Shown: positions 47,666 to 58,510, counted from the stretch's first letter. The stretch: DNA of 64,000 nt from Trichopria drosophilae (GCA_030407085.1 CM059585.1:11463001-11527000); one strand, 5' to 3'. A program made the numbers and translations. Notes: generated from the sequence alone by a model not told the origin.

Positions 47666-48424
47666 CTCTATGACAACCACAAACACTTACAAATTTAGAT
47701 AAAATTATTTGTCAGCCATTAGTACATAATAAAGCTCAATATTTTCCAACGTGGAGGTGGATAAAATGTTTAATTTTGTTAAGTTTTTATTTACTTGTTT
47801 TATCTATTTTTTTGTTATTTACCGGTGTTTTTTTTTTTAACGAACATTTTACTCGCGGGGTCCAAAAAATCAAATGTAATGATTTCTCTCAACTTTCATA
47901 ATTTCTAAAAAAGATTGAAAATGAATTAATAAATGTTTTTGAATGCTCTTACAGAGGTTATAATTTAATCTCACATTCTTAGGAAGACATCCTATGCATT
48001 CGTGGTATTAAGTGTTTTAATATTACATAAACAATAATATTTGGAACGTAATACAACAAATCCTTTCGTTAGAAAATAATGCCAGATCGAAATCGAATAC
48101 ATGTCCTCAACGTGTCTATAAAAACATTAATCGTTTCCCGTAACAGTATAGCCGAAGGACGATATCTTTTGCACGCTACTCGTAAAAGCTAAGATTTCAC
48201 TTGTATTTTAAGACTTTAGGAAAAAATATTGCAGTCATTCTGAGGTGTGCATTATTGCTACATTGTTTGCTACTGCCTGTTTCATATTATGTTTGGAGCT
48301 TCGGATTATTATAAGTTGTTTATTGTCACGACAATTGCCATTGGCCCAAAATATCCTGACCAAAAAATCATGGGCCAAAATATGCGAAAACCACTTTATT
48401 TATTTTTAAAGGTGTATAATACAC

Positions 48425-48691
48425 TACCGTAGAGTACCGGTATATTTGCGTTTCGCTATATTTACGTCCCAGAATATTTGACCAGTTCCGTCTCGTTATA
48501 TTTGTCTGTCGCCGCTCTCTTTTTCCCCCATCTTGCGCGCTGGGGCCTCAACAAGGGCCTGCTGTGACGTCACGAACTTAACGCGACTGAGGAGAGTGGG
48601 AGAAGCGGGCTCCCCTTATTTTGACAAATATAAGGAGACGGGAGGGGAATTCGAGGAACCGAGCGGGAAAATATACCGGGACTCTACTGTA
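48425..48691. mobile_element. 263-bp MITE, CCGTAGAGTACCGGTATATT ends, TA flanks
   Basis: TA-CCGTAGAGTACCGGTATATT at the left and, inverted, TA-CAGTAGAGTCCCGGTATATT at the right. The phrase (T)ATATTT(G/A)CGTC.. is repeated four times in the left arm. The core has CGACTGAGGAGAGTGGGAGA. A close relative is at 52805-53048. The upstream stretch 48320-48390 carries GGCCCAAAATATCCTGACCA-type phrases. Confidence 0.8.
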
Positions 48692-48694
48692 TTA

Positions 48695-49620
48695 TGTTAA
48701 ATTAACTCAATATCTTCATTCACTCGTGAATACTAGTAAATGACTAATTAATGGGTTTTAAACAGAATTTTGAAACGTTTGAAATCAGGACAGTAATAGG
48801 TTAGGTTAGCTCAAACGACAATGGCCGAATATTACCGTTGATAATCGAACTTATAATGTATCTTGTTTTACTAATATCGTTACCCATAAACGCCATAAAA
48901 AAATGTCACTTTTAACATCTTCATTGATGGATATTTGAAGCTGTTAAGAAACGATATTTTGCAAGTATCTTCAATTAATTTAGGAGATTCAAGTTTTTCC
49001 AGCGAAGCACGTGGAAATTGAGAGAAGAAAAATGGTGCAAATTGTAGGGGTAAAAAAAAGGGGCATTCTGCAGGTAACCTCAAAAATTGTAAAAATTTTG
49101 ATGTAGATGTTTTACATCGCTGCCGAAATGTTTCAAACAATTTTTGAAAATTGGTCCATATAAAAATTATAAATAAGACGTTAGAAAATTCTGATTTTTT
49201 TTTCCACCAATCCATGAGAACACTATTTATAAAGTTATTTTTGAACTGCATTTAATGTGTCACCTTCTAAAACTTCCCGTACAATTTTTTTTTGTTTTCA
49301 ATTTATAATTCCTAGAATCCAGATCACCAGTAAATTTCATCACAATCTATTCAAGACTCTACCTGGAACCGTAACTTGTGAATCGTTTTAAAACATAAAG
49401 AAAAGCTCAGACACCGGATTTTCTGTACACTCATCGCGGAAACATGATTTTCAGGTGTCTTACGAGTAAAATCATTAAAATTACATAATTTCTTACTGAA
49501 GTCTCGATCGCAATCGTTGCACTTCCGTGTATTTTTGATCAGATCGAAATGAGACTTTTGAGTTTCCGGAGAGGCACTTTGTCACTTTGTCATTGTCGAA
49601 AAAATCATGAGGCTGTCACG
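48695..49620. other. no gene recognised
   Basis: A 123-codon minus-strand frame at 49251-48880 has biased composition and no recognisable motif. Nothing else was seen. Confidence 0.35.
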
Positions 49621-49624
49621 GCGT

Positions 49625-49975
49625 AATGACGTTAATATTTTCTATTGTTATGCGCCTGCGACCGAATGGCGAACTGGAGAACACGAGACTAGGCGCCAAG
49701 ACGCCAGCAAGGCAACGGCAACAAAAATTCTGGAGGTAGGGGAATGGTGAGAGCCGTGCACGGACTTATTGAAGGACAGAAAAACCTGATGTAAGAATGA
49801 GCAGGACAGAGACAGGAACAGACTGGGAAAAAGACAGATGGAGAAAAAAGAAAGAGTCAGACTATATAGCGGTATTGGTACATTCGTGGAGAACCGAGGT
49901 GACTCATCGACTAGCCGATCGCTCTTGATCGCGAACCTGTGCGAAAACGTGGCGTAAAAATATGTTACTTTCATT
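49625..49975. other. GC-richer island, function unknown
   Basis: From GCGCCTGCGACCGAATGGCG to about CGTGCGAAAACGTGGCGTAA the base composition changes abruptly, with many CG dinucleotides (GACTAGCCGATCGCTCTTGA). A 108-codon minus-strand frame covers it (49974-49648) but has no recognisable domain. It could be a promoter/5' UTR, part of an LTR, or a TE fragment. Confidence 0.3.
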
Positions 49976-50427
49976 TTTACTTTACGACGCTTCGCTTAGT
50001 CGCTTAGTATCATTATTAAGCGGTTTGCATTTTGCCAGTACAGGTTTATGAGAGTCCGTTCAGTAAAAGTCAAGATTTTAAGGAACTTCCAGAAAATTCG
50101 ATTCAATTCTTATGCAGTAGCATCTAAAAATTCAGCATTTATGATTATTTTATGATTTTTTTGGTTTAGGCACTCGAATATTCCAAAGATTTTGCATTGT
50201 TCGTGATGAGTCATGTCATGAAAATTCCATACGTTTGGCAGTAAAAATTATATGAAGTTGTAGTTGATTTTTCCAATTTACACGATTAGTTGTATGATTT
50301 TGTTGATTAGTTGGATGCCAACGTCATTAATCCGTAGATTTTACGTTGTTCATTATGATTCTTCAAATTCAAGAAAAATCGATTCATTTTGTGTTTGGTA
50401 CAATGTACATGATTATTTGTATGATCA

Positions 50428-50565
50428 AGAAAGACAAATTTAGTATTCAGAAGCATATATAATAATAATAATAATTTGTCTTTATTGGCACAAAGTGGTA
50501 CATAAATTTCTTCTTTAACCAAAAGGCGAGCCACAGCTAGAGCTGCTTTACAGACTGACCAGTTG
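50428..50565 (-). mobile_element. 3' end of a truncated LINE-type retroelement
   Basis: On the minus strand the text runs TGGCTCGCCTTTTGGTTAAA, GAAGAAATTTATGTACCACT and TTGTGCCAATAAAGACAAAT, then a (TTA)n tail at about 50473-50457. An AATAAAGACAAA signal followed by a short tandem tail is typical of the 3' ends of non-LTR elements in insects. Only the last ~130 bases are present. Confidence 0.5.
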
Positions 50566-50732
50566 TGAAGTTGGGCATGATTTTGACCACATATATGATT
50601 ATTTTTATGGTTTTTTTGTTTTATACTCAATTATTTCCAGGACTGCATTATTTGGGATCTAACATGAATAAAAAATCTATTCCTGTCGTATGCAGTAGAA
50701 TGGAACGGTGCATGTTTCTTGACATGATTATT

Positions 50733-51521
50733 TGGCCCCACGTCTTTATTTCACGTGACAACTACCCACACGATAAAATATCCCGTGGACAAATAACCAT
50801 AATGAAAAATATCACTGCGACAAAAATCCACTCCAATAAAAAATTGAACATTACAAACGGAAATTCATGTTAGTCTTTTATCGCCGCCGTATTGGCGCCA
50901 GGTCTTTTTGGCCCCGCTGTTTTGGCGCCGGATGTTTTGGCTCCTCCGTTTTAGCGCTACTCTATTTGACCCTGGTTTTTGTGGAGAGAATTATTTTATG
51001 TAGATCAAAATTCGCATAGTGAAATGGGTGGGGTAAGCGAAGAAATGTCAACGTCACAATAGTTACCTAACCTAACCAGTCAGAACTGTGTATCTGCGGA
51101 GTTCTGACTGGTTTGGTTAGGTTAGTTTTGGGGCACGCATATGCTTTTAGGCATTATTAGGGATGGACAGAATTTTGAGTTGTTAGGTTAGGTTAGTTTT
51201 ATCACGTTGCCATTTCCTTGTCTCTCCCATTTTAGTATACGAATTTGTATCTATAATAATTCTCGCGACAATAACCACAGTCAAATAGTCTGATGCCAAA
51301 ACATCCGGCGCCAAACCAGGGGGGCCAAAATCTCCTAACGCCAAAATGACAAAAGACTGACATGAATTTCCGTTTATATTTTTTTTGGACTGGTTTTTTG
51401 TCGCAGAGATATTTTTGTTTATGGTTATTTGTCCATGTGATATTTTGTCGTGCGATCAATTGTCGTGTTCTATTTTGTCGTGTGATTAGTTGTCACGTGA
51501 AATAAAGACGTGAAGCCGAAC
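50733..51521. mobile_element. concentric foldback: CACGACAAAATA outer, TTTTGGCGCC inner
   Basis: Outer arms: ACGTCTTTATTTCACGTGAC then AACTACCCACACGATAAAAT (left) mirrored by GTGATTAGTTGTCACGTGAA then ATAAAGACGT (right). Middle arms: CGTATTGGCGCCAGG, CTGTTTTGGCGCCGGATGTT and TTGGCTCCTCCG (left) mirrored by GATGCCAAAACATCCGGCGC then CAAACC (right). A hairpin lies at the centre (51066-51122). Each arm iterates its own ~12-base phrase. No coding sequence was recognised. Confidence 0.75.
51066..51122. repeat. perfect-stem hairpin with TAACC repeats
   Basis: AACCTAACCAGTCAGAACT at 51069-51087 pairs with AGTTCTGACTGGTTTGGTT at 51100-51118 (one mismatch), leaving a 12-base loop. CCTAACC/GGTTAGG repeats flank both sides, and TTAGGTTAGGTTAG occurs again at about 51182. 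It sits near the centre of the concentric foldback. Confidence 0.8.
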
Positions 51522-51529
51522 ATGTTACT

Positions 51530-52800
51530 GATGATTTTATATTGGTCTTCGTTATTTACATTTTTGTTTGCAGTAACATGTATATGAAATTGTGTATGAT
51601 TTGCAAAATGTGGCCTACCTCCATACTCAGAAACTAGACTATATTTGTCCTAGGTTTTTTGATGCGCTGCACCTAAATCTAACCACAAAATTGTTCTATC
51701 ACCTCAATATTCTGAGATATCCTAATCCAAATGCGTAAGAAACACCGTTTTTGTGCATTTGCAGTAAGTTTTTGCGTCGAAACAAAATTTTTTGTTCGCA
51801 ATTTCACAAAAACTAGATTAAATAGCTAGTTATCAGCTTAAAACTTTTTAGACATTCCTATACCATTCTTTTTCATCGTGTTATTCAAATTTTTGTCCGG
51901 ACACAATTGTGACTTTTGTTATTTGCAGTTTTAGGTTAGGATATCTCGAAATCTTGACGTGATAGCGCAATTCTGCAACCAGATTTATACCCAGCACATT
52001 GGAAACCTTCGGAATGAGTGTACTCAGGTTTCTGATGAATGCACTTTGGTCTTGTTTTTGCCCAATTGTGAACAAACATTTTTTTTCGTCACAAAAACTT
52101 ACCGAAAATTGTAAAAAATTTTCTTTGCACACTCACGTTAAAATATTTCAAAATATTGACGTGGTAGAACAATTCCGTGGTCAGATTTGAATCCGGCGTA
52201 ACGAAAGCCTTCCGAAAAGTATAATTTGATTTCTGGGTAAAAATTTTGTTGACCTGTGTTATTTGTGTGATTTTTTTCCATCGATCCGAAGATTTGTTTT
52301 TTTTTTATGTTGCTAGTCATGATTCATGAAATTCCAGAAAATTCGACACATTTCATATGATTCACCGCATCCGAGAAAATTCCATTCATTTCCTTCACAA
52401 TAACATAAGTAAATAAAGTTTTGAGTGATTTTTCCCATGTGTATGATTATTTGTATAACTTCGTTGGTTAATTTTTTGTGGTTATTTTGAAGAGTCTATT
52501 TGGGTTTTGTAACGTCTGACGATTACCAGATTATTTAGAAGTTTTTTTATTCCATTGATTTGAATGTTCGGGATGATCATCACCTCCGGGGTTTCTGACA
52601 ACTTTTTATAGATTTCAATAAATTATGATTTCAACAGTGCAATGATTTTTATTTAAAAACTTTATGGTTTTTGTAGAAGTTTCGCATTTTGTTGGGGACG
52701 ATTCATTACTTTCTGGAACGTTTAAGAACTCTGTAATGGTTTTTGTTGATTTTTGTAATAATGAGTTGCGCAAATTTATATTTCTTTTAAATAGAGTAAA
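51530..52800. other. no gene recognised
   Basis: T-rich sequence with repeated ATGATT / GTATGATTATTTG words (also at 50140-50620 and 53100-53600), perhaps a very old tandem repeat. No exon was seen. Confidence 0.35.
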
Positions 52801-52804
52801 ATTC

Positions 52805-53048
52805 TACAGTAGAGTCCCGGTATAATTGCATGTTGCTATATTTATGTCGCAGCATATTTGCCTGGTTCCATCTCGTTATATTTACCTGCCATCGCACTTT
52901 TTCTCCCCCACCTTGCGGGCTGCGGCCCCTACAGTGACTGAGGGGAGTGGGAGAAGAGATCCTCCCCTTCCTTTGGTAAATAGAACGAGACGGGGGGGGG
53001 GGGGGGGGGGTGAGGAACCGAGCGGGCAAATATACCGGGACTACTGTA
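52805..53048. mobile_element. 240-bp MITE, CAGTAGAGTCCCGGTATAAT ends, TA flanks
   Basis: TA at 52805-52806 then CAGTAGAGTCCCGGTATAAT. The right end CAAATATACCGGGACTACTG is followed by TA at 53047-53048. Block order and core (GACTGAGGGGAGTGGGAGAA) match the element at 48425-48691. It contains a run of 19 G. Confidence 0.8.
52992..53010 (+). repeat. run of 19 G
   Basis: G19 uninterrupted, inside the right arm of the MITE, at a place where the relative at 48.6 kb has only GGGAGGGGAA. It may be an expansion, or a length error of sequencing. Confidence 0.85.
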
Positions 53049-53049
53049 T

Positions 53050-54765
53050 TTTTGATGACTTCTTAATTACGTGTTGAATGAACTTTAATGGCACGGACTA
53101 CTAAGGACTTTATTTTTTTATTAATTTAGGATTTTGTAACGACTAATGATTATTCTAGTCTTTAGAAGATTTCGCTTTTATTAGGAATGATTTCTGACTT
53201 TAGTGAATGCAATGAACTGTACGATGCAACTTTTCTTTTTATTACTGATTTCCGTAATAATTATTTGTACTATTTCATGATTAGAAGTCCAAGTATGACT
53301 TCTCTGTCATTTTGGTCTAAACCACGTCTTGTCTACTGATCTTTGTGTTGATTTTGTTATGATCACTTATGCAGTTTAATTATCATTTTAAGTTCATTTT
53401 ATTTAATTAAGTATGTTTACAATAAATTATAACTTTATTGAATTCTAAGAACTCTCACATGCAGGATTTTCATTTATATTTGATTTTCGTAACAATGATT
53501 TGTATCAATTTATGAACTTTGCAGTATGATTGTATTCTGTCTTATGATTTACTCTATTCTTTACAAGATATACTTCTATTAAAAACGTGTCATGACTTCT
53601 AGTACCACAAATTTCTTATATCAAGATTTATCTCACCTTTGACGATTAATTAATTGTTTTTGAAATATAAATTTTGCTCGAGATGATTCGAGATATCCGG
53701 ATCGACTTTTTACATCATGATTTCAATTGATAATTTAAAGAGTGTTATGCAAAAGGACGTTTTAAGAGTGTATGATTTCCAGTACATGTTTGTAATTTTA
53801 AGTTATACCATACCTTGAACTTCTCATAAAGTATAAGATTTTTTAAGTTTCTTTTTTTGTGATATATCATTTCCGAGGATTTTCTAAACCATTTCATATT
53901 TTCTTGAAATTTTGTATGAATTCCATTTTTACTTTTTCAATTTCATTATCTTAACATGACTGTGATTACAAATTACAATTTGAGAAATGTTATAAAGCTA
54001 ATTCATATTAATATATTTATAAATATTACATTTAAAAGAAAAATCAATTATTTGACAAAATTATAAATGGCTGATTAACACCCTTAATAACACTAATTTA
54101 ATATTTAACAACAATAAACAAAATGTTTCATTTCAAGAGGTACAATTGCTGTATTGATGGAAACTTTTAATTTATTCTATTAAATTAAATCAGTCAACGG
54201 AAAGTTAGTCAGGTTAGTCACAATAATCTTATCATCTTTAAAAATAAATTCAGAAACAATAAAATTGCAATTTTCGATGTTCTTCAAAATCCAAACAATA
54301 TTTCGTGTTATGTAGAAATAATATTGATTTATTCTTAGTCGCGTCATTTGTAAAGTTAAGAAACACATTTTTCCTTTTATCGCGTAATGTATAGAAACAG
54401 TAAAAAGTACTTGAAAATTAATAGTAAAAACCATTTCTAAATTTCTGAGTAGATAATAGTCATTTCCATCTAACGATTAAAAAAATAATTATATAATAAC
54501 TCTGAATTTTGAGAGTTAATTATATTATATTATAACAAAATAAAAATGAGTTCAGGATGACCGCCGAATGTGTTCTAAAAGAAATCAGACGCATCATGTC
54601 TTCTCTTCATCAAGTTTAGAAAAACCTCATAACATGACGCTTCTGAGTACACTGCGAGTTCATTCTGAATTATTTTTTTATGTCCGCTGTCTGGAATTTA
54701 TTCTAGATAAATATGCATGGTCGAAAAATATTTATTTTTGTTACAAGAGCGTAATTATATATTTT
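53050..54765. other. no gene recognised
   Basis: AT-rich with recurrent GTATGATT / ATGACTTCT-like words. No exon or RNA gene was recognised. Confidence 0.35.
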
Positions 54766-54769
54766 GAAA

Positions 54770-55070
54770 CCAGGGAGTAAAATAGGTGCGCATACTATTT
54801 TTTCACACTCTAAGCGCAAAATAATACTATTTTTGCTACCTATACTGCGGCAGCAAAACAGCTATTTTGCTCCCTCTATAACATTTTGCTCCCTAGGGAG
54901 AGAAAGTACTATTTTGCTCCATCAATATAGGGAGCAACATTAGTATTTTACGCTCATGGTGGGAAAAAAAATGTTATGCCCACTGGCTGCCAGAATTTGT
55001 TATCTACGAGGAAGCAAAACGCGATTTTGCTCCCTAAAATAGGGCGCTCAATTGGATTTTACAACCTCGT
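54770..55070. mobile_element. phrase-iterated foldback: ATTTTGCTCCCT
   Basis: The left part has GGGAGTAAAATAGGTGCGCA, AGCTATTTTGCTCCCTCTAT and ACATTTTGCTCCCTAGGGAG. The right part has ATTTTGCTCCATCAATATAG then GGAGCAA, GAAGCAAAACGCGATTTTGC and TCCCTAAAATAGGGCGCTC. The phrase and its inverse alternate about ten times. Confidence 0.7.
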
Positions 55071-55074
55071 ACGA

Positions 55075-56645
55075 CGAAAAGGATTTGTAACAAGTGAATT
55101 AATTTGTAAGATTAATGTTGAATTCTACTGACATTTAAATGTCATAATGTCACCATAAAAACTTTCATTTTCCGGATGGTTTGTTTATACGCACCTAAAT
55201 TTGTCCAGTTTCGTATTTCCTACATAAAACTGAATTATCTTGCGACCAATGTTCGACTAATCATCGTTTGGTAAATGGCCCGTACAATAGACAATGATAG
55301 AAAAATCAACATCAATTTGTCACACCTTTTCCGGCTTCGTTGAATAAAGCCTTGAAGAGTTTCGTTCACGAACTTCGATCGTGTAACTGACTGAATGATA
55401 TTACATCAACTCGATTGCAATTGACGAGTATAAAGAAAAGGAAATTCGCATTGTGAAATGAAATTCTTGCTAAATGAAGGGAAAGGTGGGTGTTTTGTTT
55501 GCATAACGAAAACTATAAATTTTTTCAGCCTTTGTTTCATTCTCGTATCAAGAACAATGCATTTTAGCAGTTAAAAAAAATGGAGATTTTCATCAGTCAA
55601 TTTTTAGCAAATGTTTTTCATTATAATTGGAGATTTTTCGTTTTTATGTTGTGAAATATAGAAAGTTTTTGTAATGGACATTTTAAATATTTATTTATGA
55701 TGTTGTGACATCAAACTTTTTCCTAAAGTAGAAACTTTACTAAAAGTTTTGGACATTTCAAATAAACCGGAAGTAGGCCACTAACTGAATAAGTAATCAT
55801 TTTTACTAATAGGTTTTTACTAAGAGTAAACAATTACTAAAAAAATTTTACTAAAAAGAATTTATTGATTTATTTGTTACTAATTAATGTTAGTAATATG
55901 CTATTTAAATATAAAATGTCTCTTATTAGTTGTACTTGATTAATGAATTTGTTTTTTACTCTTTATTTAAAAGTGATGACTAATTTAATTAATTACCAGC
56001 TTTCACATAACCTCACGCAAACGTTACGGTAACACGAGATCATTGACCAAACTTATTATATGCAGGTTACAGAATAATATTTTGCGTTTATATACATTTA
56101 TATATAAAATTATAAACTCAGCCCATTAAAAAAAGAATAACAAAGTATAAATCATACAATATTTAAGTGTACCTTATCTTACAATAGAAAAAATATGGCA
56201 TTTCAATACCGGGAACCTAACAGAGCTCCAAAAGTTGCGATAACACCTGGTGGCGATAAAAGTAACCAAGTCAGTTTATATAAATGATAACGTTATTGTA
56301 CTGTTAACATAAAGTTAATATGACTGAGATTGTAATATTAAAAGTTCTCTCCTCTTTCACCATTTTCCATTAGCCTTAAAGTATGTTTCATAGTTTATTA
56401 CTTAATTACACTTTTAAATTAAATTAATTACATGTTAAGGTACGTTACAAGAACAATTTTTATAAAAAATGTTTCGTTTAAATATTGTTATCTTGTCATA
56501 ATGTTATGTCCTGTGAGGGTTATGTCTGGTTAAAATATTAATCAGGAACATTTTTTGAAGTAATTTTCTTCTGCAGACACTAGGTGGAGCACTAATGAAA
56601 AAAATTACTCGCGTGACATATGCCAACTGAAGAACGATACATATA
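55075..56645. other. no gene recognised
   Basis: AT-rich. Short words CACCTGGTGGCGATAAAAG (56247) and CACTAGGTGGAGCACTAATG (56578) stand out. No exon was recognised. Confidence 0.35.
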
Positions 56646-56649
56646 ATGA

Positions 56650-57115
56650 AATAATGAGGGTATTAACACTGTTTAGGAGTATAAATTATAGCACATTTTT
56701 TATTATTATTGTGGAATATCTATTCATTATAATTGCTATTGAATTGATTATAAATGGCAAACGAAAAATGAAACCAATTCCAAAATATTCAAGAATTAAT
56801 TGTAGTCGAAATTTGCTGTACCGCAGTAAGTCCTACAGATACACGATTTTTTGTTGATTTTCCAGCTTCATTCTCATGAGGAAAATGAAGCCATTTTGAT
56901 GAACTGGCCGACAAAATTGCAAAAATGTAATAAGAAAAGAACCAAAATCAAAAATCAAAACCAAATAATTATACCAACAATAAAAAAAACTTATATTTCT
57001 TGTTATTTTATTTAATTGTGACGATTAATTATTTTAAAACATGTAATAAATAAATGTAGATTTAAAACTCGTAGGTACAATTTAGAATAATTTGTATTTG
57101 TTGTTATTTTTTTAC
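56650..57115 (-). repeat. degenerate segment duplicated at 60.3-60.8 kb
   Basis: CATTTTGATGAACTGGCCGA then CAAAATTG and the downstream AT-rich tail (ACTTATATTTCTTGTTATTT) match, in order, CATAAATATTTTGATGAACT then GACCGGAAAAATTA and ACTTGTATTTCCTGTTATTT at 60580-60720. On the minus strand both begin with a hydrophobic frame (WFFSYYIFAILSASSSKW here, WFFSYIYVIFPVSSSKYLW at 60.6 kb) that soon breaks. The shared frame hints at a decayed membrane-protein exon, but this is weak. Confidence 0.4.
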
Positions 57116-57399
57116 AGAATTTTATTTTAGCGAATTATAATTAACTTACTTTGCCATTTTTTAGTTCGCTCTTGCGATTGGTGTAGTAAGAATGGTATTT
57201 AAATATTTTCTGAATCCAAAATGACACCTTATAAATATTAAGGAAGGAAAATTTGAACTTTCCTTTTTTTATGAATGTTTTTTATTTTAAAATTGTAATG
57301 GATGCTATTCCAGGTTTTACGTTTCAACCAAAGTGCATACGTTTGTTCAAGATTACAAGAGGAATTTTTTTTTACCATCTAAAGGTTTCCTAACCTCTA

Positions 57400-58160
57400 A
57401 AAGCTGTCATTATAGTCACGAATTTGATGTCAAATTTTAATATTGACTCTTGACAGCTGTCAAAATAACCGTCACTTTCCTAAAAAAATTAGACAATCTT
57501 TCTAAAAGTGAGATTATTAGGATTTTAGACTTGCTAAATGCAAATTTGATATCAAATTTAAATTTTGACTGTTGACAGCTGTCAAACTAGCTTCTACATT
57601 CCTAAAAATGTAGACATTCTTCCAAAAAATGACACTAATTCAATTTTAAGACTTGCTAAACACGAATTTGATGCTAAATTTAAATTTTGACAGTTGACAG
57701 CTGTCAAACTAACTGTCATTTTCCTACAAGATTAGATATTCTTCCAGAAAATGATGTTCATTTGGTTCAGACTTGGTCATCACGAATTTGATGTCAGATT
57801 TAAATTTTGACGGTTGATTGCAGTCAAACTAGCTGTCACTTTTCAAAAAATAGCCATATACTGCTAATATATTACATAGATATATTAACGGTCAAAGTTA
57901 AAATTTGACTTCAAATTCGTAATCATCGAGTCTCAAAACCTAGCCAGGTGTCACTTTGGTGAGAATTTATTGTTTTTGGAAAAAATGGCAGTTATTTTCA
58001 CTCAAAGTGTCAGTCAACTATAATAGTTAAAATCAACATCAAATTCGTGATTGTTGAGTCTCAAAACCGAATAAATGTAATTTTTGAACAGAATTTTTCA
58101 TTGTTTAGTAAAATGAATTGGTTTGACAGCTGTCAACTGAGTTTAAATTTTATGTTACTT
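57400..58160. repeat. tandem-and-inverted array with TGACAGCTGTCA palindromes
   Basis: Three to four units of about 120 bases (CACGAATTTGATGTCA.., TTTAAATTTTGACAGTTGAC, AGCTGTCAAACTA, then TTCCTA..TTAGA.ATTCTTCC) run from 57415 to 57850. They are followed by inverted units (AAATTTGACTTCAAATTCGT then AATCATCGAGTCTCAAAACC) to 58150. The GAATTTGATGTCA word is shared with the units at 27.8 kb. Confidence 0.75.
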
Positions 58161-58510
58161 TGGGATTTATCATATTGAAAATACAACAATTCTAAATTTC
58201 CGTTAAAATCATCAAAGTCTTTTTAATTTATCGGGTAAGACATGGTCTCTCCGACGCGTGTTGAATCCGCTATATTGGATTTTTAGAACTTGATTTCCGA
58301 TTTGTCAAATATAAATTACATGATGGAAAAAACACCATAAATTCAATTAATCCCTAATATTACAATTCACTTTTCGTCATTTGGAATATCTGTAATAATA
58401 GTTGGACTATTGAAACAATTTTCGGCATTATTTTTTGGTGCAAGTATGGGCAGCTATTTCATAAATCATTAAAGGGTCCTCTGCAGGACTTGTAGAAATA
58501 AAATTTCGAC

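Noticed and set aside
48880..49251. 123-codon minus-strand frame
   Set aside because: Phe/Lys/Leu-rich composition expected from AT-rich DNA. No motif, splice context or upstream partner.
51060..51200. TAACC/TTAGG repeats as a telomere remnant
   Set aside because: Only two or three units at a time, and part of a palindromic hairpin. TTAGGTTAGG-type words are common in insect intergenic DNA.
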